35,900 nucleotides of DNA from Myxococcales bacterium UBA1203 (GTDB taxonomy: Bacteria; Myxococcota; Myxococcia; Myxococcales; UBA5297), in NCBI GenBank assembly GCA_002309695.1, contig DBXV01000021.1:49418-85317 (forward strand). Reading direction: 5' to 3'. The notes below the pieces were generated by a model that was given only the letters and a program-made list of their open reading frames with translations, made no database searches and was not told the origin of the DNA. Of the stretch, positions 24,332-31,505 are shown piece by piece. The translations under genes were made by a program, and so were the position numbers. How positions within the stretch are numbered: position 1 is the stretch's first letter; each line of letters starts with the position of its first letter.

Positions 24332-24359
24332 TTCTTAGCCGAAAAGAGCGCTCTCTCAA
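24332..24359 (-). promoter_or_regulatory. Promoter of pilT
   Basis: Minus-strand TTGAGA (24354-24359), 16-bp spacer, TAAGAA (24332-24337), then CCCGCCCGC and TTTTT. It lies back to back with the apaH promoter, the two -35 elements separated by one base. The leader is about 155 nt. Confidence 0.6.
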
Positions 24360-24360
24360 G

Positions 24361-24389
24361 CAGACGCCCCGGGTTTTTCAGGCTAGACG
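24361..24389 (+). promoter_or_regulatory. Putative promoter of the apaH-folE operon
   Basis: CAGACG (24361-24366, keeps the GAC core), 17-bp spacer, TAGACG (24384-24389), then CCCCCGGC and TTTT. The ATG of the ApaH-like gene is 57 nt downstream. Confidence 0.5.
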
Positions 24390-24445
24390 CCCCCGGCTTT
24401 TGACGCCCCGGCCAACAAAGGGGCGAAAGGTGGAGATGCGAGGCA

Positions 24446-25237
24446 ATGGCGCGTTTCGCTGTCGGCGACATTCACGGCTGTTTTGACGAACTGAAAAATC
24501 TTCTGGAACGCATCGGCTTTGAGCCGGGGCGCGACGACCTGTTTCTCACCGGCGACCTCATCAACCGCGGGCCCAAATCGCTGGCGGCCATCCGCTGGGT
24601 CATGGACCACGGCTCGCAGGTGCGCTTCGTCCTGGGCAATCACGACCTGCACCTCATCGCCTCGTTTCTGGGCGTCGGGAAGGGCGACAGCCGCGACACG
24701 ATTCTGGAGATTCTGCGGGCGCCTGACTGTCCCGCCATCGTGGACTGGCTGCGGCACGCCCCTCTGGCCATTCGCGAACGCGATTTTTTTCTGGTTCACG
24801 CGGGGCTTGCCCCTTCCTGGAGCCTCGCTGACGCCGAACAGGAAGCGCGGCACGCCGAGTCGATTCTTCTGTCGGCAGACGCCCCGGAACTTCTGCTTCG
24901 ACTGCCTGCCGGCGCTGGGAATTTTTCTCGGGATGTCGCGTCGGCCCGCTTCGCCCTGGCTCGGCTGACGCGCATCCGGGCCTGCCGCTGCGACGGAACC
25001 ATGGACGAGAAATTTACCGGTCCCGCCTCTCAGGTCCCCGAGGGCACGCGTCCCTGGTTCGACTGGCCTCCGGCTCATCCCAGAGAGCTTCCCGTGGTCT
25101 TCGGCCACTGGGCGGCTCTCGATGTGGTGGTGCGGCCCGATGTCATCGCCCTCGACTCGGGCTGCGTCTGGCGCCGCGCTCTGACCGCCATCAATCTGGA
25201 CACGAAGGAAATTTTCCAAGCGCCCTGCGTCCACTGA
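24446..25237 (+). CDS. apaH: Symmetrical diadenosine tetraphosphatase (ApaH-like)
   Basis: A 263-residue calcineurin-type metallophosphatase. GDIHG at 7-11, GDLINRG at 36-42 and GNHD at 64-67 are the metal-binding and catalytic motifs in ApaH spacing; VFGHWAALD near residue 220 is the C-terminal ApaH signature. It hydrolyses Ap4A symmetrically to ADP and, in enterobacteria, also decaps NpnN-capped RNAs. GAGG lies just before the ATG. It is the first gene of a plus-strand cluster: 46 nt before the folE-like gene. Length is normal for the family. Confidence 0.92.
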   Translation: MARFAVGDIHGCFDELKNLLERIGFEPGRDDLFLTGDLINRGPKSLAAIRWVMDHGSQVRFVLGNHDLHLIASFLGVGKGDSRDTILEILRAPDCPAIVDWLRHAPLAIRERDFFLVHAGLAPSWSLADAEQEARHAESILLSADAPELLLRLPAGAGNFSRDVASARFALARLTRIRACRCDGTMDEKFTGPASQVPEGTRPWFDWPPAHPRELPVVFGHWAALDVVVRPDVIALDSGCVWRRALTAINLDTKEIFQAPCVH

Positions 25238-25282
25238 CCGCCTTCACAGGACGCCAACACTTTCCACAACCGAGGAATCTCC

Positions 25283-25909
25283 ATGACCAATCAGCCCCAA
25301 AAGAAGAGCGCGCCCGATGTGAAAAAGATGCGGGAGGCCGTCGCCGCCTTTCTCCAAGCCGCGGGCCAGGACCCGGCGGAAAATCCTCTGCTGAAAGAGA
25401 CGCCGCGCCTCGTGGCCGATGCCTGGGCCCATGAGTTTCTGGACGGCTGCGGCAAAGACCCGCGCGCGCTGCTGGCAAAGGAGATTCTTCCCTATGCCTG
25501 CCCGCACACTGACTCGGGCAAATCATGCCGGGCGCCCGTGGCGGTCAAAAACATCCGCTTCACCGGCGTCTGCCCCCATCACCTGCTGCCCTGGAGCGGC
25601 ACCGCGCACGTCGCCTACATCCCCAACGAGAAAATCGCCGGCTACGGCGCCATCGCTCAGGTTGTGGAAGCCATGGCCCACCGGCTGGTGCTCCAGGAGA
25701 ATCTGACTTGGGACATCGCCGGCGTGCTCCAGGACGTTCTTGTTCCTTTCGGCGTGCTGGTCCGCCTGGAGGCCTCTCAGCCCTGCCTGACCCTGCGCGG
25801 CGAATGTCAGCGCGGCGCCGTAACGGCCTCCGAGGCGTTCTTCATCTCGGAACTCGCCGAAGACCCGCGCGGCTTTGAACGCCTCCTCTGCAAGGCGCTG
25901 GACCGATGA
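25283..25909 (+). CDS. Divergent FolE (GTP cyclohydrolase I-fold) protein
   Basis: A 208-residue T-fold protein homologous to GTP cyclohydrolase I. Zinc ligands are kept: Cys97 and His100 in CPHH and Cys168 in QPCLTLRGE. VAYIPNEKIAG and the QENLT segment align well with E. coli FolE. Many active-site residues differ. The GLSKINR segment, which contacts the triphosphate, is GYGAIAQ (120-126). The TPxRVAK-type helix is TPRLVADAW. The catalytic His before the last zinc Cys is Gln166, and CEHH is CPHH. The Arg of RG (Arg172) remains. GTP cyclohydrolase activity is therefore doubtful; it could be a neofunctionalised T-fold enzyme. It overlaps the next gene by four bases. No folB, folK or folP is nearby. 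The E. coli comparison is from memory. Confidence 0.8.
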   Translation: MTNQPQKKSAPDVKKMREAVAAFLQAAGQDPAENPLLKETPRLVADAWAHEFLDGCGKDPRALLAKEILPYACPHTDSGKSCRAPVAVKNIRFTGVCPHHLLPWSGTAHVAYIPNEKIAGYGAIAQVVEAMAHRLVLQENLTWDIAGVLQDVLVPFGVLVRLEASQPCLTLRGECQRGAVTASEAFFISELAEDPRGFERLLCKALDR

Positions 25910-27294
25910 TTTTCCCTGATGCCCTTGGGCAGCTCGAATCAGAGCTGGCCGAAAAATTCGGAGCCGATGGTCTGTCCCGCGCGCCCGACGTGCTGGCCGA
26001 ATTTGCCGCCGACGAATCGCACGCGAGCCCCGTGTCTCCGCAGCTGGTGTTTCGCCCGGCCAGTGAGGAACAGGTCCAATGCGCGCTGACCCTGTGCAGC
26101 CGGCTGAAAATCCCTGTCACGCCCGCGGGCGCACGCACCGGCAAGAGCGGCGGCTGCGTCCCGGCGGCGGGCGGCCTGTCCCTGGGGATGGAGCGAATGA
26201 ACCGCATTCTCGAAATCAGCCCCGGAGACATGACGGCCGTGGTCGAGCCGGGCGTCATCACCGGGAAGCTGATGGAGGAGGCCGAAAAGCAGGGTCTGTT
26301 CTATCCGCCAGATCCCGCCAGCCTTCGGGAGTGCACCATCGGCGGCAACATCGCGGAGAACGCCGGCGGCCCGCGCGCCTTCAAATACGGCGTGACGCGC
26401 GATTACGTGCTGGGACTCCGCGCTGTGCTCATGGACGGCAGCGTCCTCGTCACCGGACACCGGTCCATCAAGGGCGTGGCCGGCTACGACCTGACGGGGC
26501 TGTTTGTGGGCTCGGAAGGGACGCTGGGCGTGGTGACGCAGGCCACGCTGCAGCTTCTGCCGCTGCCCCGCGCTGCGGCTGCGGCGCTTCTGACGTTCCG
26601 CTCACTCGACGATGCCGCGGACGCAGTCACCGCCATCCTGCTGGGAGGAATGCTGCCCCGGACGCTGGAGCTGATGGACGACGAGGCCATCCGCGCCGTG
26701 AATGGACAGGATGCCGAATTTCCACCGAACGCGGCCGCGGCCCTTCTGGTGGAGCTCGACGGAAACGATGAAGCGGAGCTGGCAAAACAGCTGGACGAGC
26801 TCTCCTGCCGCCTGCCGGCCATGAACTGCGCGCCCGCGTCTCTTGAAATCGCCCGCGATGACGCCGCCCGCGAAAGGCTCTGGCAGGCGCGCCGCAGTGT
26901 CTCCCGGGCGCTCAAATCTCAGGCCCGCTTCAAGGTCAGCGAGGACATCGCCGTTCCCAGGTCGCGGATTCCCGAGGCGATTCGCTGCATCAAAGCCATC
27001 GGCAGAGAGAACGGACTCACTTCTGCCGTCTATGGCCACGCCGGGGACGGCAACCTGCACGTGAATTTTCTCTACGGCGACAGCCGGCTCACGCCCGCCG
27101 CGGAACGCGCCATTGACGCGCTGATGCGAAGGACGCTGTCGCTGGGCGGGACCATCACCGGCGAACACGGCGTCGGCCTGACCAAGCGCGCGTTTCTGCC
27201 TCTGGAAATCGACGCGCGGGGAATCGCGCTGCATCGGCAGCTGAAAGCGGCCCTCGACCCTCAGGGGCTTCTCAACCCGGGAAAGATATTTTAG
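25906..27294 (+). CDS. FAD-linked oxidase, GlcD/D-lactate dehydrogenase type
   Basis: A 462-residue VAO/PCMH-family flavoprotein that oxidises D-2-hydroxyacids such as glycolate or D-lactate. PAGARTGKSGG (73-83) and TIGGNIAENAGG (144-155) are the FAD pyrophosphate and adenine segments. GHAGDGNLHVN and TITGEHGVGLTKR are the C-terminal active-site motifs with metal/substrate histidines. Its ATG overlaps the folE-like stop (ATGA). GlcE and the iron-sulfur subunit GlcF are absent, so it may act with an electron-transfer flavoprotein or alone. The substrate is undetermined; a 2-hydroxyacid dehydrogenase is also encoded in the window at 16466-17479. Confidence 0.9.
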   Translation: MIFPDALGQLESELAEKFGADGLSRAPDVLAEFAADESHASPVSPQLVFRPASEEQVQCALTLCSRLKIPVTPAGARTGKSGGCVPAAGGLSLGMERMNRILEISPGDMTAVVEPGVITGKLMEEAEKQGLFYPPDPASLRECTIGGNIAENAGGPRAFKYGVTRDYVLGLRAVLMDGSVLVTGHRSIKGVAGYDLTGLFVGSEGTLGVVTQATLQLLPLPRAAAAALLTFRSLDDAADAVTAILLGGMLPRTLELMDDEAIRAVNGQDAEFPPNAAAALLVELDGNDEAELAKQLDELSCRLPAMNCAPASLEIARDDAARERLWQARRSVSRALKSQARFKVSEDIAVPRSRIPEAIRCIKAIGRENGLTSAVYGHAGDGNLHVNFLYGDSRLTPAAERAIDALMRRTLSLGGTITGEHGVGLTKRAFLPLEIDARGIALHRQLKAALDPQGLLNPGKIF

Positions 27295-27373
27295 CGGGCC
27301 GCCCGCCCCGCCCCCCGAAACAGGCATTCATCTCAGGCCCCGGTGCGGGAACTGGCAGTTCTCAGGAGGAAAA

Positions 27374-28510
27374 ATGACGGATTCCACTGTCACCGGCGAA
27401 GCGAAGCAGAGCTCAGACACGTCAAACGCGGAAATTTCGCCGGGCACTGACGCCCAGGCCCCCAAGCGCGGCCGGGCCGCCGTCCTGCTCAACGCCAACG
27501 CCAAGCGCGTCACGCCGAAACTCATGGCAAAGGCCGCGGCGCTGGTCCCCGAAGATGAACTCTTCTGCACGCACACCTTCGAGGAGGCGCGCCAGGCCGC
27601 CGAGCGCATCATCGCTCAGGGCTTTTCCATGGTCTTCACCGGCGGCGGCGACGGCACGTTCATGGGCACGCTGCACGAGATGATGAAGGTCATCCGCGAG
27701 CGGCGGCAGGCAGGGCTTCCGGCAGAGCTTCCCCGCATCGGCATTCTCAAGCTGGGGACGGGCAACGCCCTGGCTGCACTGTGCGGCGCATCGGGCGGCT
27801 CCGGCGTCTTTCAGGACATTCGCAGGGCCGGCAGCGGCGGCTGCCCCCTGACGCGGACGATTCGCCTAGTGGAAACCGACGACGGCATTTTGGCGCCGTT
27901 CGTGGGCGTCGGCCTCGATGCGGGCATCCTCAATTTCTATGTGGAGAAGAAAAAAGCCGCGGCGGAGCACTTCTATGGGCCTCTGTTTGAGGGCGCCTTC
28001 GGCTACTTCAGCGCCGTGGTCTTCAAGGCCGTCCCCAAATATCTGTTCCGCGGGCACACCACGGACATCGAGGTCATCGCCCGCGCGCCCGCCTGGCGCT
28101 GCGGCCCGGGAGACGTTCTGGAGACCGAGCCCGCGCCGGCCGGAACCACGCTCTTCCGCGGGCCGGTTCTCCTCGCATCGGCGGGAACGACCCCCTTCTA
28201 CGGCTACAAGTTCAAGATGTTCCCGCTCTGGAACAAGGCTCCGGGGCTGATGCACCTGCGCATCGTCGCCCTCGCGCCGGGGACGGTGGTGCTCAATCTG
28301 CCCGGCGTCTGGAAGGGGACCTACCGCTCGCCGCTCGTTCCCGAATTTCTCTGCACCGATGTGGAGATTCGCTCGCTGAACGAAAAGGTGCCCTTCCAGA
28401 TCGGCGGAGACGCCGGCGGCTATCGGGAGAGCGTGCGCTGGAAAATCTCCGACAGCACCTTCGACCTGGTGGACTTCACGCCCCCCGACCGCCAGCTGCC
28501 CGGCGTCTGA
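27374..28510 (+). CDS. Diacylglycerol kinase-like lipid kinase
   Basis: A 378-residue member of the DAGK_cat family. VLLNANAKR at about 37-45, GGGDGT at 90-95 and LGTGNALA at 127-134 form the nucleotide-binding site. The C-terminal beta-rich domain ends with VPFQIGGDAGGYRE, the usual region shaping the lipid site. The first 32 residues are low-complexity. It would phosphorylate diacylglycerol or a related lipid at the inner membrane. AGGAGG lies 5 nt before the ATG. It follows the FAD oxidase by 79 nt and is probably the last gene of the apaH operon. Lipid substrate is not readable. Confidence 0.88.
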   Translation: MTDSTVTGEAKQSSDTSNAEISPGTDAQAPKRGRAAVLLNANAKRVTPKLMAKAAALVPEDELFCTHTFEEARQAAERIIAQGFSMVFTGGGDGTFMGTLHEMMKVIRERRQAGLPAELPRIGILKLGTGNALAALCGASGGSGVFQDIRRAGSGGCPLTRTIRLVETDDGILAPFVGVGLDAGILNFYVEKKKAAAEHFYGPLFEGAFGYFSAVVFKAVPKYLFRGHTTDIEVIARAPAWRCGPGDVLETEPAPAGTTLFRGPVLLASAGTTPFYGYKFKMFPLWNKAPGLMHLRIVALAPGTVVLNLPGVWKGTYRSPLVPEFLCTDVEIRSLNEKVPFQIGGDAGGYRESVRWKISDSTFDLVDFTPPDRQLPGV

Positions 28511-28563
28511 AACGCGGCGCCGGCAGCTTTTCTCCCCGTCACCAGACTCCCCCTCCCCTCCGA

Positions 28564-28592
28564 TGGACACCCCTCGGTGAATATGTTTTTGG
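28564..28592 (+). promoter_or_regulatory. Possible promoter of the LpoA-like gene
   Basis: TGGACA (28564-28569), 17-bp spacer, TTTTGG (28587-28592), followed by GGCGCCC and TTTTTTT. The -35 and the downstream GC/T pattern fit; the -10 is poor because it lacks A2. The leader would be about 110 nt and includes the hairpin at 28610-28642. Confidence 0.35.
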
Positions 28593-28609
28593 GGCGCCCT
28601 TTTTTTCCC

Positions 28610-28642
28610 AAGGCCTGGATGCGCTGTCCGCATCCGGGCCTT
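28610..28642 (+). other. Strong hairpin in the leader of the LpoA-like gene
   Basis: A 14-bp stem, AAGGCCTGGATGCG with CGCATCCGGGCCTT and one G-U pair, around a CTGTC loop. It is followed by GTTCTGTTTC. It could be the terminator of the upstream kinase operon with a modest U-tract, or a 5' structure of the LpoA-like mRNA. Sequence does not decide. Confidence 0.6.
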
Positions 28643-28708
28643 GTTCTGTTTCAACAGCTTTTGCGGCCGGCGAGCCCCGCGACGGGGCGCGGCCGGAGGT
28701 GTCCGAAA

Positions 28709-30844
28709 TTGAGCCGGAAATCCCGTCTTTCTGCCGTTTGTCTTGCTGCGGCCGTCGGCCTGACCGCCCTTGCCCCGCTGAATGCCGCGTCACAGGAAAC
28801 GGCGTCTGCCGAAGAGAACACCGCAGCGCTGCCCATGCCTGCGGGCGGTTCAGGGAACGCTGACAGCGCGCGGCGCGAACGGCTGGCGGACAGCATCGCC
28901 CAGGCAGCTTCGCCGGCGGCATCGGCGCAGGAAAGTGATGCGGGAACGCCGGCGGCGGAAGCGGCAGACGCCTCTGCACAGGAAGCCAAAGCGGACCAGG
29001 CAGACGGCGCTTCAGAGGATGCAGGGGAACAGCCGGACGAGGTCTCCCAAGAGGACGAAGAAAAGCAGGCCGCAGCCAAGGCGGCCGCGCGCTTCGACGA
29101 GGCACTCACCCAGTTCAAGGAGCGCGACTTTCAGGGAGCTGCCGAGGCTTTTGACGCTCTTCTCACCGAGTTTCCGGCCTCTCCCTCCGCCCCTGATGCC
29201 CACGGCTATCTGTCCCTGGCGCTGGTGGAAACCGGCCGCAACGCTTCGGGCCTCCGCCATGCCGCCGTGGACTTCTTCAAAATGACGAAAGCCCTGCGGC
29301 AGCGCATCGCCCCGACCTTTGCCGCGCTGGCCGCAGCTTCCCTGCAGTTTCAGTCGGAAGCCCTGTTCACAGCGCAGCTGGCGGACACCGAGCAGGACGC
29401 CGCCCAGAAGCAGGCCTACCTCGACCGACTGAACCAGCTGATTCAGTCGGAGCTCACCGACGATGAAGTGAACTTTCTGGCGCAGACGATTCCCCCGGAA
29501 AACACCGTCTGGCCGATCTTCCTGTTCAGGCAGGTCCAGCTGAAGTCCAAGGCAGCCAAGCCCGCCGACGAGAAATCGCCCGCAAAGCTCGCCGCACGCC
29601 CGGCGGGAAAGGTTCAGCCCAGGACCATCGGCGCCATCCTGCCGCTCAGCGGGAAGTTCGGCGCCTTCGGCAAGACCGTCAAAATCGCCCTCGACATGGC
29701 CCTCAAAGACAGCGGCATCCGGCTGGTCACGCGCGACACGGCGGGCAATCCGCTGGCTGTCCGGCAGGCCGTCCGGGAGCTGGTGCAGAAAGAAGGTGCC
29801 ATCGTCCTCATCGGGCCCGTGCTGTCCACGGAAGCGCCTTTTGCCGTCCTGGAGGCGGAGCAGCTGGGGACGCCGCTCATCAGCCTGACCTCCAACGAGG
29901 GCCTGCCTCAGTTCGGCAGCTACATCTTCCGGACGATGCTGACGCGCAGCGCCCAGGCCAAAGCGCTGGCCGACTACGCAATGGGGCGGCTGGGCTACAA
30001 AAACTTCGCCGTGCTCTTCCCCGAGTTCGCCTACGGCTCCGACCTCGCCCACGCCTTCTGGGACGAAGTGGACAGCCGGGGCGGGCAGATGCGGGCCGCA
30101 GAGAGCTACGCCATCGACCAGACCACCTTCCGGGATCAGGCGCGCAAGCTCGTCGGCCGCTATTACCTCGAGGAGCGCGAGGAGTTCGTCAAAGGCCGCA
30201 AGGAAATCGACGCGATGAAGAAGAGCGATTTCCACAAGCGCAAACTCAAGGAAGACCTGCTGAAAAAACTGCCGCCCATCATCGACTTCGATGCCCTGTT
30301 CATCCCCGACAGCTATCAGCGCGTCAGCCTCGTCGCCCCCGCGCTGGCGGTGGAGGACATCATCACCAACGCCTGCGACAGAAAGGACATCGAGCGCATC
30401 GCCGAAACCACGGGCAAAAAAACGAAGGAGCTCAAGACCGTTCTGCTTCTGGGGTCCGATGCCTGGAACTTCCAGGAACTGGTGGATCGAGGCGGCAAGT
30501 TCGTCCAGTGCGCCGTCTTCGTGGATGCCTTCTACGCGAATGCGCCGCTCGCTGAGACGCGCGCCTTCGTCAAAGGCTGGACGCGGGCGACTCAGGGAAA
30601 GATGCCGCCGCTTCTGCTGGGCGCCGTCAGCTACGACACCGCCGGCATCCTCCGAGACATCATCGAGCAGACCGCGCCGCAGAGCCGCGCCGAGATGAAA
30701 GACGCGCTTCTCCAGGTCAAAGGCTTCCCCGGCGCCTGCGGTTCCACCGCCTTTGATGATTCCGGCGAGGTGAACCGCCCCCTCTTCCTGCTGACCATCG
30801 GCAAAAAAGGCATCGAGCAGGTGGATGCTCCGGCGTCCAAATAG
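28709..30844 (+). CDS. LpoA-like penicillin-binding protein activator (TPR-like plus periplasmic binding domain)
   Basis: A 711-residue exported protein. I chose the TTG at 28709 because GGAGG lies 9 nt upstream and the protein then opens with a clean signal peptide (SRKSRLSAVCLAAAVGLTAL, cleavage near residue 27). No lipobox is seen, so it is probably soluble in the periplasm. Residues about 28-125 are an acidic Ala/Glu/Asp linker. A helical TPR-like region follows (about 125-290). The last 400 residues form a type I periplasmic-binding fold opening with TIGAILPLSGKFGAFG. This arrangement resembles LpoA/LppC activators of peptidoglycan synthases and Leu/Ile/Val-binding proteins. Activator function is inferred. 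Earlier in-frame starts lack a ribosome site. Confidence 0.78.
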   Translation: MSRKSRLSAVCLAAAVGLTALAPLNAASQETASAEENTAALPMPAGGSGNADSARRERLADSIAQAASPAASAQESDAGTPAAEAADASAQEAKADQADGASEDAGEQPDEVSQEDEEKQAAAKAAARFDEALTQFKERDFQGAAEAFDALLTEFPASPSAPDAHGYLSLALVETGRNASGLRHAAVDFFKMTKALRQRIAPTFAALAAASLQFQSEALFTAQLADTEQDAAQKQAYLDRLNQLIQSELTDDEVNFLAQTIPPENTVWPIFLFRQVQLKSKAAKPADEKSPAKLAARPAGKVQPRTIGAILPLSGKFGAFGKTVKIALDMALKDSGIRLVTRDTAGNPLAVRQAVRELVQKEGAIVLIGPVLSTEAPFAVLEAEQLGTPLISLTSNEGLPQFGSYIFRTMLTRSAQAKALADYAMGRLGYKNFAVLFPEFAYGSDLAHAFWDEVDSRGGQMRAAESYAIDQTTFRDQARKLVGRYYLEEREEFVKGRKEIDAMKKSDFHKRKLKEDLLKKLPPIIDFDALFIPDSYQRVSLVAPALAVEDIITNACDRKDIERIAETTGKKTKELKTVLLLGSDAWNFQELVDRGGKFVQCAVFVDAFYANAPLAETRAFVKGWTRATQGKMPPLLLGAVSYDTAGILRDIIEQTAPQSRAEMKDALLQVKGFPGACGSTAFDDSGEVNRPLFLLTIGKKGIEQVDAPASK

Positions 30845-30933
30845 CCAGTGCCTGGTCCCGCGCGGAAGGCGCCGGCGGGTTTCAAACCTTCCCTGACCCC
30901 CGAAAAATCAGCATTTCCCCCCCAAAAAAAACA

Positions 30934-30962
30934 TTGACAAGCGAAGGGTGTTTCACTAGAAG
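30934..30962 (+). promoter_or_regulatory. Promoter of tRNA-Lys
   Basis: TTGACA (30934-30939), 17-bp spacer, TAGAAG (30957-30962), then CGCCGCCG and TTTT. An A8 tract lies just upstream of the -35 and may act as an UP element. Its -35 and -10 are identical to those of the tRNA-Ser promoter. Confidence 0.8.
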
Positions 30963-31014
30963 CGCCGCCGTTTTCGGGAGCGAGGTTGAACGTTTCCGGA
31001 AGCGAAAGAAGGTT

Positions 31015-31087
31015 GGGCGCATAGCTCAATTGGCAGAGCAATGGACTCTTAATCCATAGGTTGAAGGTTCGATTCCTTCTGCGCTCA
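31015..31087 (+). tRNA. tRNA-Lys (anticodon CTT)
   Basis: A 73-nt cloverleaf. Acceptor GGGCGCA (31015-31021) pairs with TGCGCTC (31080-31086) with one G-U pair. Anticodon stem ATGGA/TCCAT encloses loop CTCTTAA, anticodon CTT at 31048-31050. CCA is not encoded. Confidence 0.97.
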
Positions 31088-31088
31088 C

Positions 31089-31129
31089 AAGCCCCGGTTT
31101 CCGCCGTCCAAAGCGGACCGGGGCTTTTG
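31089..31129 (+). terminator. Rho-independent terminator after tRNA-Lys
   Basis: AAGCCCCGGT pairs with ACCGGGGCTT, with CCGC/GCGG inside after a 2-nt bulge, followed by TTTTGCTTT. It separates tRNA-Lys from the tRNA-Ser promoter. Confidence 0.88.
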
Positions 31130-31207
31130 CTTTCCCAGAATGGGACAGCAGCCAGCCTCAAGGCGGTTTTCCGCGGCAGCAAAATTCGCGGACACCCTTA
31201 AAAAACC

Positions 31208-31236
31208 TTGACAACAGCCACCCGACAGACTAGAAG
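31208..31236 (+). promoter_or_regulatory. Promoter of tRNA-Ser/tRNA-Arg
   Basis: TTGACA (31208-31213), 17-bp spacer, TAGAAG (31231-31236), then GCGCCCCGC and TTTTT. The A-rich stretch just upstream resembles that at tRNA-Lys. The leader contains a short GAGGG/CCCTC hairpin before the tRNA. Confidence 0.8.
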
Positions 31237-31267
31237 GCGCCCCGCTTTTTGAGGGGGTCTCCCTCAG

Positions 31268-31356
31268 GGAGAGGTGGCCGAGAGGCTGAAGGCACTGGTT
31301 TGCTAAACCAGCATACGGAGCAATCTGTATCAGGGGTTCAAATCCCCTCCTCTCCG
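31268..31356 (+). tRNA. tRNA-Ser (anticodon GCT)
   Basis: An 89-nt class II tRNA with a long variable arm. Acceptor GGAGAGG (31268-31274) pairs with CCTCTCC (31349-31355), discriminator G at 31356. Anticodon stem CTGGT/ACCAG encloses TTGCTAA, anticodon GCT at 31302-31304, reading AGC/AGU. T-arm AGGGG/CCCCT. CCA is not encoded. It is 21 nt upstream of tRNA-Arg with no terminator between. Confidence 0.97.
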
Positions 31357-31377
31357 CAGACTTAAGACAACTTCCAT

Positions 31378-31454
31378 GCGCCCATAGCTCAGCTGGATAG
31401 AGTATTGGACTACGAATCCAAGGGCCGAAGGTTCGAATCCTTCTGGGCGCGCCA
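31378..31454 (+). tRNA. tRNA-Arg (anticodon ACG)
   Basis: Acceptor GCGCCCA (31378-31384) pairs with TGGGCGC (31444-31450), discriminator G at 31451, and CCA is encoded at 31452-31454, unlike the other three tRNAs here. Anticodon stem TTGGA/TCCAA encloses CTACGAA, anticodon ACG at 31412-31414. A34 is normally deaminated to inosine by TadA to read CGU, CGC and CGA. Confidence 0.97.
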
Positions 31455-31458
31455 CTTC

Positions 31459-31499
31459 AAAAACCCCATCAGCCGCTCGCTGATGGGGTTTTTGTTTTT
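31459..31499 (+). terminator. Strong terminator after tRNA-Arg
   Basis: A perfect 15-bp stem, AAAAACCCCATCAGC (31459-31473) with its complement at 31479-31493, CGCTC loop, and T-rich tail to 31499. It ends 6 nt before the rlmN start codon. Confidence 0.93.
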
Positions 31500-31505
31500 C
31501 AACGA

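Noticed and set aside
30631..31182. Minus-strand frame across tRNA-Lys with NRTFNLWIKSPLLCQLSYAP
   Set aside because: Antisense translation of tRNA-Lys and its flanks; overlaps the well-supported LpoA-like gene.
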